A stretch of DNA of 64,000 nucleotides from Caulobacter sp. 602-2 (GCF_011043625.1 NZ_JAAKGT010000008.1:124001-188000), one strand, 5' to 3'. Shown: positions 36,701 through 46,417, numbered from the stretch's first letter. Notes: generated by a model not told the origin, from the letters alone. Numbers and translations: made by a program.

Positions 36701-37578
36701 AGGACGCCATCGTCAAGTCGGCCGCCAAGGGCGGGGCCATGGAGCGCTTCGCCGCCTGGAGCCTGACCGGTGACAAGGCCTGGCTCGAAAAGGCCTATGC
36801 CGACGAGATCCAGTGGGCCGACCAGCACATGTACATGCACACCGACGGCCACTGGTGGTCGGATCGGGTGGAGATCCCGTCGGACGTGCTGCAGCGCTCG
36901 CGCCTGGGCGGCATCGCCAACAAGCGCGGCCAGATGAACCCCGGGCACATCGTCAGCTGGCGCTTCGAGGGCGCCGCGAAAGGCGAGGACGTGGCGATCC
37001 TGGTCAAGGACGGAACGGCCAAGGGCTTCAAGGTCGTGGCCTACAACCTGTCGGACAAGCCGGTGACGGCGACCATGACCGGCTGGAACGTCGCGCCCGG
37101 CCAATGGACGCTGACCCAGGGGATCGACACCACGGGCGACGACGCGATCGATGGGGCGGGCGAAACCCGCCAGGTCGCCTTCGAGCGCACCAAGGCCGTC
37201 AGCGTCGTGCTGCAACCGGGCCAGACCACGATCATCGACATGGCCCTGGCGACGCCGGGCGATGACCCCGCCCAGCGCGCCGACCTCGGCATCGGCCGCG
37301 GCGACGTCAGCGTGAAGGGCTCGGCGATCACCGCCAAGGTGCACAGCCTGGGCGCCCAGGACGCCAAGGCCGCGAAGCTGGAACTGGTCGACGCCGCCGG
37401 CAAGGTGCTGGCTTCGGCCGTCGTGCCGCCCCTGGCCGCGCCCAAGGACCTGACGCCCAAGGTCCACACCGCCCGCCTGAAGATCCCGGCCGGCGCCAAG
37501 CCGTCGGAACTGCGCCTGCGCATCGTCAGCGACCAGCCGCAGATCACCGCCCTGAACGACGAGGTGAAGCTGCCATGA
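33775..37578 (+). CDS. Very large secreted LamG-domain protein, putative polysaccharide-active enzyme
   Basis: The 1267-aa protein starts at GTG 33775 and has a signal peptide (LASAFSVLTAAGAAAAAAP). Residues about 40-245 read as a LamG/concanavalin-like jelly roll, ending in the typical GGDLDEIRVYDRALDAAGVAAL. A beta-rich middle is followed by a helical, barrel-like region (about 720-1080) with GDFGGGLSDDTDLLQQWPGLALMG, NTNWYSGSISYREGPWEWQKPYSF and GSYPNEINWRTDAERGG. The C-terminus is beta-sandwich-like. No exact CAZy family can be named; rhamnogalacturonan lyase-like (PL26) is a guess. The operator-like site upstream and the coupled GlcG-like gene support a carbohydrate role. Confidence 0.7.
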   Translation: MVKQALFLASAFSVLTAAGAAAAAAPSEPALLFHVSGDKGLKADYAAGDAIPNFADKVAVIPAGKAGPALSAQDDGILAWNAPGNIQAQRGTLSFFWRSGYPVGVAPFVIFRVGYADHTSWDMAFLRVDWNGHGFDAFVTDNGLARTRVSFKLDKPPAPDTWTHLAFTWDEQTGVQLFVDGKPAARKDAKRAYDAGLDQFGIAGRVIAPHQVQSRYNFLRGGDLDEIRVYDRALDAAGVAALARNEAPGAAAPVPTLDDPATRAAWRLRHGWTGEAPPLLTDPATRIRKVEFADAKDIKQWMWRANDGIPETTWPGVYNRSRLEGRDDYFPLPDWNVYVEGGKALTLALPDEPISRLEIQGPAYGDLTWAAPNQENGAGDKGVKVGVRPKGLYRSVTTLAQPLKGGVLTFTNTDQETPIQEIWAYDVSSGKEPEGVFKMNYTVRADVAPDYLNLADLNAYVAGRFPAGERATVVAIPDAAPQRKRPAADLSAPGLPIVHVMIPSGFGDAPAAQPLARNWAYGWENARDGLDGIALDIPALPGAAGTTIPLNIQVKDPIWPGRNMIDVSVSVKAGEARTLWLDLRDRILTPDSLYLTIAADSAAFGPKALDGAKVRLVFKAREEAQAEHVADRFNQVKDNWAFLVEEHTTSKRQGLYRRLYADISDLLRVDPDHKEGREYWGDITYGSQGWPAFEQPKAPDGVPLWAFRQTQDLKRVARFINWWIDERQVPYGDFGGGLSDDTDLLQQWPGLALMGVDPDKVKGSLNLLTDAVYRNGMFTNGLSTIATDELHAYEEGINSNSEAMYLDYGDPLAVERLFTTVKALPGIIDRNPAGHVHFNTNWYSGSISYREGPWEWQKPYSFGVVHPAILIGDYNGDKTARDIVLGLADGYLAHAKADGSYPNEINWRTDAERGGTVLQGSGASGPFQIFWQAWRWTGEAKYLAPIQWRMGKNGVKSLNDLNDNALSMLGLADANKDAIVKSAAKGGAMERFAAWSLTGDKAWLEKAYADEIQWADQHMYMHTDGHWWSDRVEIPSDVLQRSRLGGIANKRGQMNPGHIVSWRFEGAAKGEDVAILVKDGTAKGFKVVAYNLSDKPVTATMTGWNVAPGQWTLTQGIDTTGDDAIDGAGETRQVAFERTKAVSVVLQPGQTTIIDMALATPGDDPAQRADLGIGRGDVSVKGSAITAKVHSLGAQDAKAAKLELVDAAGKVLASAVVPPLAAPKDLTPKVHTARLKIPAGAKPSELRLRIVSDQPQITALNDEVKLP

Positions 37579-38036
37579 TCCGCAAGGTTCTGATCATCGC
37601 CGGCCTGCTGGCCCTGGGCTCGGGCGCGAACGCCGCCGAGCCCTACGGCCGCAATGTCACGCTGAAGGAGGCCAAGGCCGTGGCGGCCGCCGCCGAGGCC
37701 GAGGCCCTGAAGACCGGCGTGGCCGTGACCATCACGGTGGTCGAGCCCAACGGCGCCCCGGTGCTGGTCTGGAAGATGGACGGGGCCTCGTACTCGGCCC
37801 CCGAGGTCTCGCGCCGCAAGGCCGAGACCGCCACCGCCTATCGCCGCCCGACCAAGGCGTTCCAGGACGCGGTCAAGGGCGGCAACCTCAACGCCATCTC
37901 CAACGGCGCCCTGGCCATCGAGGGCGGCGAGCTGCTGCTGGTCGAGGGCAGGATCGTCGGCGCGGTCGGCGTGGCCGGCGCCACGCCCGAGCAGGACGGC
38001 GTCCTGGCCCGGGCGGGCGCGGCGGCGGTGAAGTGA
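37575..38036 (+). CDS. GlcG/HbpS (DUF336) family periplasmic protein
   Basis: The 153-aa protein has a signal peptide (MIRKVLIIAGLLALGSGANAAE). The body shows the GlcG/HbpS pattern: ITVVEPNGAPVLVWKMDGASYSAPEVSRRKAETA, and the closing GGELLLVEGRIVGAVGVAGATPEQDGVLARAG. The start overlaps the stop of the LamG gene (ATGA), so they are translated together. Relatives bind haem or are found beside glycolate and carbohydrate genes; the molecular role here is unknown. Confidence 0.88.
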   Translation: MIRKVLIIAGLLALGSGANAAEPYGRNVTLKEAKAVAAAAEAEALKTGVAVTITVVEPNGAPVLVWKMDGASYSAPEVSRRKAETATAYRRPTKAFQDAVKGGNLNAISNGALAIEGGELLLVEGRIVGAVGVAGATPEQDGVLARAGAAAVK

Positions 38037-38040
38037 GGCC

Positions 38041-38619
38041 TCAGCCCTCGCCGAACTCGCGGGCGAACATCGCCACGTAGCCGTCGAGGCGCTCCGAAGC
38101 CTCGGGCGCGATCAGCCGCGTGACCTCGGCCGAGAAGGTCACCGGGGCCGAGCCGGAGGCGGTGACGATCCTGCCGTCGACCACCGCCCGGGGGCTTTCG
38201 ACATAGCCCTCGGCGCCGGCGTAGCCGGGAGCCTGCTCGGCCAGCCAGTCCTTGCCGTTGGAGGTGTGGGCCTTGCCCGCCAGCAAGCCGGCCTTGGCCA
38301 GCGCGATGGTCGCGCCGCAGATGCCGGCGACGATCTTGCCGTCGGCGTGGGCCTGGCGCAGCAGGCTGAACACCGCGTCGTTGTCATAGCCCTGCCAGGC
38401 GTCGGAGCCGATCAGCAGGTAGGCGTCGGCGTCCGACAGCACCGGATCGTCGAAGCGGTAGTCGGCGGCGGCCAGGACGCCGCCGATCGAGGTCTCCGGA
38501 TCCCCGGTCGGGGTGGCGATCTCGATCTGCACGCCGAAATATTCGCGCAGGGAGGCCAGCACGTGACCGGCTTCCCAGTCGGCCCAGCCGGGCTGGAGAA
38601 AGGCGACGGCGACGGTCAT
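38041..38619 (-). CDS. DJ-1/PfpI family glutamine amidotransferase-like protein
   Basis: The 192-aa flavodoxin-like protein carries the nucleophile elbow AGICGATIALAKAGLL (about 97-112, cysteine in ICG) followed by TSNGKDWL, and ends with a helical SERLDGYVAMFARE segment. DJ-1/PfpI relatives are chaperones, deglycases or thiol proteins. It overlaps the UPF0145 gene by one base (TGATG), indicating coupled translation, and is convergent with the GlcG-like gene. Confidence 0.9.
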   Translation of the reverse strand: MTVAVAFLQPGWADWEAGHVLASLREYFGVQIEIATPTGDPETSIGGVLAAADYRFDDPVLSDADAYLLIGSDAWQGYDNDAVFSLLRQAHADGKIVAGICGATIALAKAGLLAGKAHTSNGKDWLAEQAPGYAGAEGYVESPRAVVDGRIVTASGSAPVTFSAEVTRLIAPEASERLDGYVAMFAREFGEG

Positions 38620-38939
38620 CAGCGCAGCTTCACCGCGGTGCCGGCGGCGGTGACCATCAGCATGCCGTTGTCGGCGCCCAGGGCCTCGTAGTCGAGATCC
38701 ACGCCCACCACGGCGTCGGCGCCCTGGCGGCGGGCCTCGTCGATCATCTCCTGCAGGGCGATGTCGCGGGCTTCGCGCAGGGCCTTCTCGTAGCCGCCGG
38801 CGCGGCCGCCGATGATGTTGGTGATGCCGGCGAACAGGTCGCGGAAGATGTGTGCGCCGATGATGGCCTCGCCCGAGACGACCCCCAGGGTGGCCACGGT
38901 CTCGCGCTCGGCGACGTAGGGAGTGGTCGAGGTAATCAT
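38619..38939 (-). CDS. UPF0145/YbjQ family protein
   Basis: The 106-aa protein starts at ATG 38939 ([21 protein letters not shown]). Family marks are [34 protein letters not shown] and [27 protein letters not shown]. Proteins of this family are small pentamers of unknown role. It is divergent from msrB (69-nt gap) and overlaps the DJ-1-like gene. Confidence 0.94.
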   Translation of the reverse strand: MITSTTPYVAERETVATLGVVSGEAIIGAHIFRDLFAGITNIIGGRAGGYEKALREARDIALQEMIDEARRQGADAVVGVDLDYEALGADNGMLMVTAAGTAVKLR

Positions 38940-39008
38940 GGCAGGCTTCCCGTCCCTTGATGCGGCGCGCCCTACCGGCGGGCCGTGCGAGCCCCTAGAT
39001 TGGCACGC

Positions 39009-39488
39009 ATGACCCAAGCCGCCACCCTCTCTTCCACAGGTTTCGACCTGACCCCGCCCACAGAGCCCGAACGCGAGCGCCTGGAGGCCGACCTCACCGC
39101 CGAGGAGGCCCGCGTCCTGCTGCATCACGGCACCGAGGCGCCGTTCTGCGGCGGCCTGCTGGGCGAAAAGAGCCCCGGCGTCTACGGCTGCCGGCTGTGC
39201 GGCCTGCCGCTGTTCAAGCACGAGACCAAGTTCGAGAGCGGCACCGGCTGGCCCAGCTTCTACGCGCCGTTCGACGAGGACCACGTCAGGGCTGTGCGCG
39301 ACACCTCCTACGGCATGGTGCGCATCGAGACCCGCTGCGCCCGCTGCGACAGCCACCAGGGCCACGTCTTCCCCGACGGCCCCGCGCCGACGCGGCTGCG
39401 CTACTGCATCAACTCGGTTTCGCTGCAGTTCGTGAAGGCCGGCGATCCCCTGCCCGACCCGCTGCACCGCGGCGACCGCCTGCCGTAG
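39009..39488 (+). CDS. msrB: Peptide-methionine (R)-S-oxide reductase MsrB
   Basis: A 159-aa enzyme that repairs methionine-R-sulfoxide in proteins. The zinc ligands are CRLCG (about 59-63) and [12 protein letters not shown], and the catalytic cysteine is in [11 protein letters not shown] (about 132-142). [13 protein letters not shown] is the signature substrate loop. The ATG at 39009 is preferred to 38985 because it gives the usual N-terminus; ribosome signal is weak. No resolving-cysteine domain or MsrA fusion. Confidence 0.95.
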   Translation: MTQAATLSSTGFDLTPPTEPERERLEADLTAEEARVLLHHGTEAPFCGGLLGEKSPGVYGCRLCGLPLFKHETKFESGTGWPSFYAPFDEDHVRAVRDTSYGMVRIETRCARCDSHQGHVFPDGPAPTRLRYCINSVSLQFVKAGDPLPDPLHRGDRLP

Positions 39489-39764
39489 ACGGCTGGGCGC
39501 CTCCGGCCGAGGCGCCCAAATGCAAGGCAAGGCTTTCCCCGACGGAACTTCGACCCTCGGTGGAAAAAATGGATTGCTCGGCACAACTATAAAGAGCATG
39601 GTCAATCCGAGGCCGCAGGTGCGGCGACTCGCTCGGACGGCGCTCCCTAGGCGACGGCCCGAACCGCCCGCGCACAACCTCCGGCAGGGTTGCGGCGCTC
39701 CATGGCGGACGCGTCGGGAGAAGGCCCCTTCCCCCCAGTCTTCTCCCGACGCGAACCCGTTTTC

Positions 39765-40157
39765 TCAGGAAGAAGCGGTCGGCCCGTAGGCGACGTAGCC
39801 GCGCTCGACCATCCGGCGCAGGGCCTCGTAGGCGGCGGAAAGCTCGTCATAGGCCAGGCGCAGTCCGGCCAGCTTCTCGACCTCGGCCGGATCCGGCGCG
39901 CGGCCCGACTGGCCTATGGCCAGCGCCATGGCGGCCCAGCGGGCGCGGGCCTGGGCCGTGGTCACGGCCAGCTTCTGGAAATGGCCGGCGTCGAGCCTGC
40001 CCAGGGCCTGGGCCATGATCTCGCGATTGGACAGAAAGGCGGTGTAGTCGATCTGTTCGAGATGACCGCGCAGACGACGCTGCTCCTGCGGATCGATGTC
40101 CTGCGGCTCGAAGTGATCGCTGAACCTCCGGGTGCTGGAGGTGACGGTGGACGACAT
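39765..40157 (-). CDS. Hypothetical helical protein, 130 aa
   Basis: Mostly helical and soluble, starting MSSTVTSSTRRFSDHFEPQDIDPQEQRRL, with no signal or membrane segment. Heptad-like stretches (GRLDAGHFQKLAVTTAQARARWAAMALAIG and LAGLRLAYDELSAAYEALRRMVERG) suggest a helix bundle. Codon use matches host genes. No family is recognised. It is 69 nt from the small membrane protein on the same strand. Confidence 0.7.
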   Translation of the reverse strand: MSSTVTSSTRRFSDHFEPQDIDPQEQRRLRGHLEQIDYTAFLSNREIMAQALGRLDAGHFQKLAVTTAQARARWAAMALAIGQSGRAPDPAEVEKLAGLRLAYDELSAAYEALRRMVERGYVAYGPTASS

Positions 40158-40226
40158 GACGGCCTCCCTGACCGCATCGTGCTTGCCGCCGAGTCTGCGC
40201 CCAGGCCCTTAAGCGGTCGTTACTCG

Positions 40227-40628
40227 TCAATCGGGCGTCAGCAGACCCTGCAACCCGACGATCATGGCGATGATCCCGAAGATCGCCAAGACCAGTCCCG
40301 CGCCCTGCGCTCCGCTGGCCGGCAGTTCGCCCGACCCGCCCAGGCGCCGCGCCAGCACCCCGGCCCGCAGGCGGTCCCACAGCAGCAGCACGCCGACGGC
40401 GATGCCGACGATCTCGAAATGGAAGACGTGCGGCCCTGAAACCAGGTGCACGATCAGGAAGTAGCCGCCGCAGACCAGGGCCGCGATCCCGACGATCCAG
40501 CCGAACGGCGCCAGGCGCGCGGCGAAGCGCCCCAGGTCGTCGCCCGCCCGGGGCAGCAGGGCCAGGAGACCGATCGCCAGCAGGAAGCCGCCGACGAGGT
40601 TGCAGAGATCCAGAACCAGTTCGAGCAT
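40227..40628 (-). CDS. Hypothetical inner-membrane protein with four helices
   Basis: The 133-aa protein uses ATG 40628 (MLELVLDLCNLVGGFLLAI). Four hydrophobic segments are visible (about 5-25, 38-60, 65-85, 110-130) and a basic RLRAGVLARRLGG loop sits between helices 3 and 4. No residues suggest transport chemistry. Not a recognised family; codon use is host-like. It probably belongs with the helical protein 69 nt downstream. Confidence 0.72.
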   Translation of the reverse strand: MLELVLDLCNLVGGFLLAIGLLALLPRAGDDLGRFAARLAPFGWIVGIAALVCGGYFLIVHLVSGPHVFHFEIVGIAVGVLLLWDRLRAGVLARRLGGSGELPASGAQGAGLVLAIFGIIAMIVGLQGLLTPD

Positions 40629-40760
40629 GAGGCTGCAATGCCGGCGCACTCCTGCCTGTTCCACCCTCGCATCCACTCAAGCGGGCCATCGCACCGACCG
40701 CACGCCCCGCTTGCAATCTTACAGACGTAGAATAACTTGGAGCTTCACCGGAGGAAGTCC

Positions 40761-41558
40761 ATGCGTATCGCCGCCGCCGTCGCCGCCCTGATGATCGCCG
40801 CCACGCCGGCGATGGTCCACGCCCGCCCGGCGCCCGCGCCGGCCTCGGCCGCCGACGCCCAGGCCGCCAAGGACCAGGCCACGGTCAAGAAGGCGATGAA
40901 CAGCGGCGACCTCGGGACGATCCGCAAGATGGTTCCGGCGCTGGAGACCGTGGCCTCGCACGCCCCTGCGGCCTACCCGCTGGTCGAGCGCAAGGGCGAC
41001 ACCTTCATCGTGCGGGCCTACAACCTGGACCAGGGCCTGATCGCCAGCCTGCTGGCCAGCGCCGCGGCCGAGAAGGCCGCGCCGGACCAGAAGACCCAGG
41101 TGGTCGTCGACTACAACACCTATGGCCTGGCCTACTTCCTGCTCGGCTCGGCCGCCGTCGAGGCGCGCAACTACGACAAGGCCTCCGAATGGCTCGACAA
41201 GGGTCTGGCCCTGCAACCCGAGAACCTGATGCTGGTCACCGAGAAGGGCATGGTGCTGACGGCGCAGCGCCGCTTTGCCGACGCCCTGGCGCTGTACGAC
41301 GCCACCTTCGAGAAGGCCGCCGCCTTCCTGATCTCCGACCAGCAGGGCAAGGCCCGGCTGCTGCGCGCCCGGGGCTTCTCCCTGATCGAGCTGGGCCGCC
41401 TCGACGAGGCCGAGAAGGCCTACAGGGACTCGCTGGAGATCGAGCCCGACCACGGCGGCGCCAAGCACGAGATCGGCTACATCGCCAAGCTTCGCGCCGG
41501 CGGCCAGGCCACGGGCATCCAGATCATGAACGGCGAGGAGTCGATGAAGGCCAAATAG
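40761..41558 (+). CDS. Periplasmic TPR-repeat protein
   Basis: The 265-aa protein starts at ATG 40761 (GGAGGAAGT upstream) and has a signal peptide (MRIAAAVAALMIAATPAMVHA). Residues about 110-240 contain TPR-like pairs: YGLAYFLLGSAAVEARNYDKASEWLDKGLALQPEN, then FADALALYDATFEKA and LIELGRLDEAEKAYRDSLEIEPDHGGA. TPR repeats mediate protein contacts. The partner is unknown and no operon neighbour is on this strand. Confidence 0.85.
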   Translation: MRIAAAVAALMIAATPAMVHARPAPAPASAADAQAAKDQATVKKAMNSGDLGTIRKMVPALETVASHAPAAYPLVERKGDTFIVRAYNLDQGLIASLLASAAAEKAAPDQKTQVVVDYNTYGLAYFLLGSAAVEARNYDKASEWLDKGLALQPENLMLVTEKGMVLTAQRRFADALALYDATFEKAAAFLISDQQGKARLLRARGFSLIELGRLDEAEKAYRDSLEIEPDHGGAKHEIGYIAKLRAGGQATGIQIMNGEESMKAK

Positions 41559-41562
41559 GCCC

Positions 41563-41916
41563 TCAGTACTCCACCAGGCTCTCGAAGCCGCCGAAGATCA
41601 TGCGCTTTCCGTCGAAGGGCATCTTGTCCATGTACGGCTTGAGGCGCTCGTCGGCCATGACCTTGGCCATGATCTCGTCGCGCTTGGCCCGGCTCTCGTA
41701 GGTGATCCACGAGAACACCGTCACCTCGTCGTCCTTCAGCTGGACGGCGCGGGGGAACGAGGTGAGCTCGCCGTAGGGCACGTCGTCGGCGATGGCCTCG
41801 ACATAGGAGATCGCGCCGAGCTCCATCCAGATCGAGCCGGCCAGGGTCGCCATCTCCTTGTAGGCCTCGACATTGGCCTTGGGCACGGCGAGCACGAAAC
41901 CGTCGACATAGGTCAT
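41563..41916 (-). CDS. DUF1428 family protein
   Basis: The 117-aa ferredoxin-like fold protein starts at ATG 41916 (MTYVDGFVLAVPKANVEAYKEM). Family marks are GAISYVEAIADDVPYGELTSFPRAVQLKDDEVTVFSWITYESRAKRDEIMAKVM in pieces, and the C-terminal MPFDGKRMIFGGFESLVEY. The role is unknown; the fold is shared with small stress and monooxygenase-like proteins. It is convergent with the TPR gene. Confidence 0.93.
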   Translation of the reverse strand: MTYVDGFVLAVPKANVEAYKEMATLAGSIWMELGAISYVEAIADDVPYGELTSFPRAVQLKDDEVTVFSWITYESRAKRDEIMAKVMADERLKPYMDKMPFDGKRMIFGGFESLVEY

Positions 41917-41996
41917 GGGATCCTCCCTTGGATCGTTGTTGGCCCCCATAGGACGTTCCAACGCGGAGGAGGCCGACAGGGGGGCCGCGAAAAAGT

Positions 41997-43346
41997 TCAG
42001 CGCCCGTCGATCAAGATCAGCAGACGGTCCAGCGCCCGGAGGTGTCCGTGCGGATCGCCGGGCGGAAAGACCGGCAGCGCAACCTGCGGCGCGACCCCCT
42101 CGCCTTCCGCCACGCGACCTTGCGCGTCGCGGTGGACCTCGGCCGGCAGGGCGAAGCGCCAGCCGTTGGGCAGCGGCTTCTGCAGCTGGTCCGACAGCGC
42201 CCCGCGCGTCGTTTCGCCCGCCTGGCGCACGTTGGGCAGGGCCCGCATCGACAGCGTGAAGGTCTCGCCGGCGCTGACCGTGACCTGACTGGTCAGCAGC
42301 CAGACAGGGCCGAGGTAGCGCGGGCGGTCCGACGGCGTGATGAACAGCGGCTGGGCGACGCCGTCGCCGCCGACCGCGACCTTGGATCCGACCTCGCGCC
42401 GGCGGTCGGCGAAGCGGGCCGCGATGCGGCGGGCGATCACGTCGTAGCCGCCGCGGTTGTCGCTGACGTCGACGATCACCGCCTCTGCGCCCGAAAAGGC
42501 GGTGACGGCCTCGTCCAGCGTGGCCTCAAGCAGCGCGAGGTCGTCGTCGCCGGATCTGGGATCGAAGCCGCCCATGGCGGTCACGGCGAGATAGCCGACC
42601 TTCCCCTTTCGTGCCCACAGGATCCGCCCGCCGGCCGCCTCGCGAACGCCCAGGGGCGCGGCCAGCAGGTCGGCCCGCCAGGCCCTCGCCCAGGCCGCCT
42701 CGCCGCCGGGCGCGGCCTTGGCCCGCATCAGCGCCTCCGCCTCGCCGAACCGCTGGGTGCGCGGCTGGCCGCCGACGATCCCGTCCAGCGCCACGTGGGC
42801 GTCGTTCATCCCCCGCAGAAGCACGCCCAGCGCCCTCCACAGCGCCGCCTCGTCGGGCGCCTCGCCGAGAGCCGCGACGGCCGCGGCCCGTCGCGCCGGC
42901 CAGTCCAGGCCCCGCTCCCGCGACAGGGGGTAGGAGGCCTCGAAGGTGTCGGCGACGACAGCCAGGGTCCGGCGCGGGGTCCAGGGCCGGACCTCGGAAC
43001 AGGCCTCCGGCAGGGCCTTCAGCCGATCGAAGCGATAGACCGTCCCGTCGGCCTCGCCCGCCGTCTCGAGCGCCGCGCCCATGGGCCGCCAAAGCTTCAG
43101 CACACCGTCGGGATCGGCCTCCGCGCGCGGGTCGCGCCAGCAGTCCTCGCCGGCGAGGTGATAGAGGCTTGGCCCGTCGGCGTCGAACCGCACGGCCCAG
43201 CCGTAGCCGCGAGACTTCCAGACGCCCTGCAGGGGTCTGGCGATGGGGCCGGTCTCGATGATGGGCCGGAAATCGGCAGGAGCCGCCGCGATCGGCGCGG
43301 CATGGAGAAGCCCCGCGATCAGGGTTAGGCCGGCCAGGACCCTCAT
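41997..43346 (-). CDS. S41-family (C-terminal processing-like) peptidase
   Basis: The 449-aa exported protein has a signal peptide (MRVLAGLTLIAGLLHAAPIAAA). An N-terminal lipocalin-like part (to about 130) precedes the S41 fold: AVIVDVSDNRGGYDVIARRIAARFADRRREV and the nucleophile region LLTSQVTVSAGETFTLSMRALPNVRQAGETTRGALSD (catalytic Ser in SAGE). No PDZ domain is obvious, as in the tricorn-core subset of the family. Substrates are unknown; periplasmic proteolysis is likely. Confidence 0.85.
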   Translation of the reverse strand: MRVLAGLTLIAGLLHAAPIAAAPADFRPIIETGPIARPLQGVWKSRGYGWAVRFDADGPSLYHLAGEDCWRDPRAEADPDGVLKLWRPMGAALETAGEADGTVYRFDRLKALPEACSEVRPWTPRRTLAVVADTFEASYPLSRERGLDWPARRAAAVAALGEAPDEAALWRALGVLLRGMNDAHVALDGIVGGQPRTQRFGEAEALMRAKAAPGGEAAWARAWRADLLAAPLGVREAAGGRILWARKGKVGYLAVTAMGGFDPRSGDDDLALLEATLDEAVTAFSGAEAVIVDVSDNRGGYDVIARRIAARFADRRREVGSKVAVGGDGVAQPLFITPSDRPRYLGPVWLLTSQVTVSAGETFTLSMRALPNVRQAGETTRGALSDQLQKPLPNGWRFALPAEVHRDAQGRVAEGEGVAPQVALPVFPPGDPHGHLRALDRLLILIDGR

Positions 43347-43367
43347 GCCGCCCCGTTCAGCCAGGAC

Positions 43368-43529
43368 TCAGTCGCCGGATTTCTTCTGAAGCGTAGCAAC
43401 CGCCTTCTCGACCGCCGCCTGCTTGCCCAGAAACTTGCCCGCGCGCTCCTCGCGCGTACCGTGACGCGCCTTCCAGGCGGCCTCCTTCAAGGCCTCCCCG
43501 ACGAGCTTGATATCGGTGCGCTGGTTCAT
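43368..43529 (-). CDS. Small basic protein coupled to the zeta-like kinase
   Basis: The 53-aa protein (MNQRTDIKLVGEALKEAAWKA to the KKSGD end) is helical and basic. Its ATG overlaps the kinase stop by ATGA, so the two are translated together. In zeta-toxin loci a small partner can serve as antitoxin, but classic epsilon is longer and encoded upstream, so the role is a guess. No DNA-binding fold is evident. Confidence 0.6.
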   Translation of the reverse strand: MNQRTDIKLVGEALKEAAWKARHGTREERAGKFLGKQAAVEKAVATLQKKSGD

Positions 43530-44038
43530 GACGATGAATCTAGCAGTTCCAGCCCTTCCTCGCCACTCAGCCACACCTGCCAAGCGTCGACGAGAGGCTT
43601 GTAGATCTCTTCGAGATACTGAAGGCTTCTGGGAAACCGGCGTCGAATATCACGCTCCGGAATGTCATGGCCGCCCATCTCGACCCGTCTGCGCACGCGG
43701 GCCAATGAATCCTCGACGGTGGGCAGCCGCAGATAGACCAGTTCCACACGATAGCCCTCGCCTCGCCATCGCTCGATCCTGCGTGCGTAGGCACGGCTCG
43801 CCAAAGTCGTCTCCAGGGCTATGTCGCGCCTCTCCAACGTCAGGGCGTCAAGCAGGCTCAACATCTGCCGCCCTGCCAACATGGCCGTCGCCGGATCCAG
43901 GGACGAAAGGTTCATCCGGCGTGCGATCTCGTCGGCATTGACGAACTCAAAGGGCTCCACACGCCGCGCCAGCAGAGCATTGGCGAAGGTGGTTTTCCCC
44001 GCCCCGTTCGGCCCGGCGATGATCAGCGCTGTCAACAT
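43526..44038 (-). CDS. Zeta-toxin-family P-loop kinase
   Basis: About 170 aa. Walker A is GPNGAGKTTFAN (about 9-20), then VEPFEFVNADEIARRMN with the conserved substrate-binding residues, and ALETTLASRAYARRIERWRGEGYRVELVYLRLPTVEDSLARVRRRVEMGGHDIPERDIRRRFPRSLQYL in pieces, closely matching the chromosomal zeta-like kinases (for example the E. coli YbbA-type P-loop proteins). The start at 44038 has GAGG close upstream; 44050 is an in-frame alternative. It sits just below the thiC terminator. Toxicity is not proven from sequence. Confidence 0.78.
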   Translation of the reverse strand: MLTALIIAGPNGAGKTTFANALLARRVEPFEFVNADEIARRMNLSSLDPATAMLAGRQMLSLLDALTLERRDIALETTLASRAYARRIERWRGEGYRVELVYLRLPTVEDSLARVRRRVEMGGHDIPERDIRRRFPRSLQYLEEIYKPLVDAWQVWLSGEEGLELLDSSS

Positions 44039-44055
44039 GCGCCTCAACATGACAA

Positions 44056-44081
44056 AGGCCCGGTCGTCTCGGACCGGGCCT
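44056..44081 (-). terminator. Rho-independent terminator after thiC
   Basis: AGGCCCGGTC and GACCGGGCCT form a perfect 10-bp stem with a 6-nt loop. On the minus strand it is followed by TTTG, about 40 nt past the thiC stop. Confidence 0.8.
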
Positions 44082-44121
44082 CGCCAGCTTCAATGCAAGG
44101 ACGACTTTTGAAAAGCCGCTC

Positions 44122-45972
<1,851 letters not shown>

Positions 45973-46045
45973 TCAAGCACTGAAGAGACCCGGACGTGTC
46001 GAGCTAAGTCGGTCTTACGGCCTGGACTGTACGCTCCCAGATCCG

Positions 46046-46136
46046 CGTTCCCTCCCTTCGCCGGCATGACCCGGATCAGGTTCGACGGGTCAGGGCTCAA
46101 GCCCAATCTCAGCCGCGACAGCGACCCCCCGGTGAA
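46046..46136 (-). promoter_or_regulatory. TPP (THI-box) riboswitch controlling thiC
   Basis: On the minus strand the conserved elements read GGGGGGTCGC, CTGAGATTGGG, ACCCGTCGAACCTGATCCGGG and TCATGCCGGCGAAGGGAGG, the canonical THI-box order and spacing. It lies about 90 nt upstream of the thiC start codon. Thiamine pyrophosphate binding should lower thiC expression. Confidence 0.95.
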
Positions 46137-46191
46137 CAGGGCGGACACTAGGAGGATTGACGCGCGGGTCAAGAGCGACGAGCGACGTTCG

Positions 46192-46383
46192 TCAGGACGC
46201 CTTCACCATGCGCGCCAGGACGGCCTGCATGTCGCCGTGCTCGTCGCTCCCTTCCACGACCGTCCAGTGGGTACCGAGAACGTGCCAAGGTAGTTGGGCG
46301 TCCCTCAGTCGTTGCCGAAATTGCTTCGCTCCGACGCCCGCGGCCTTGGCCATCTCCTCTGCCGTCGTCTCCTTGCCGCCCAT
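46192..46383 (-). CDS. Small helix-turn-helix-like protein, 63 aa
   Basis: MGGKETTAEEMAKAAGVGAK begins a compact helix-turn-helix-like unit, and the C-terminal half (WHVLGTHWTVVEGSDEHGDM) is a short beta/helix segment. GGGAGG precedes the ATG by about 8 nt. Codon use is host-like. A bare HTH of this size could bind DNA or be a regulator fragment; no family was recognised. It lies between the thiC riboswitch region and the metallopeptidase gene, 34 nt below the latter. Confidence 0.55.
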   Translation of the reverse strand: MGGKETTAEEMAKAAGVGAKQFRQRLRDAQLPWHVLGTHWTVVEGSDEHGDMQAVLARMVKAS

Positions 46384-46417
46384 CGTGGCCTCCCGAAGTC
46401 GAGGGGCTGGTTAGCCC

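Noticed and set aside
33853..37467. 1204-aa minus-strand ORF across the LamG protein
   Set aside because: Shadow of the plus-strand gene; no start signal, no recognised domain, biased composition from the opposite-strand codon pattern.
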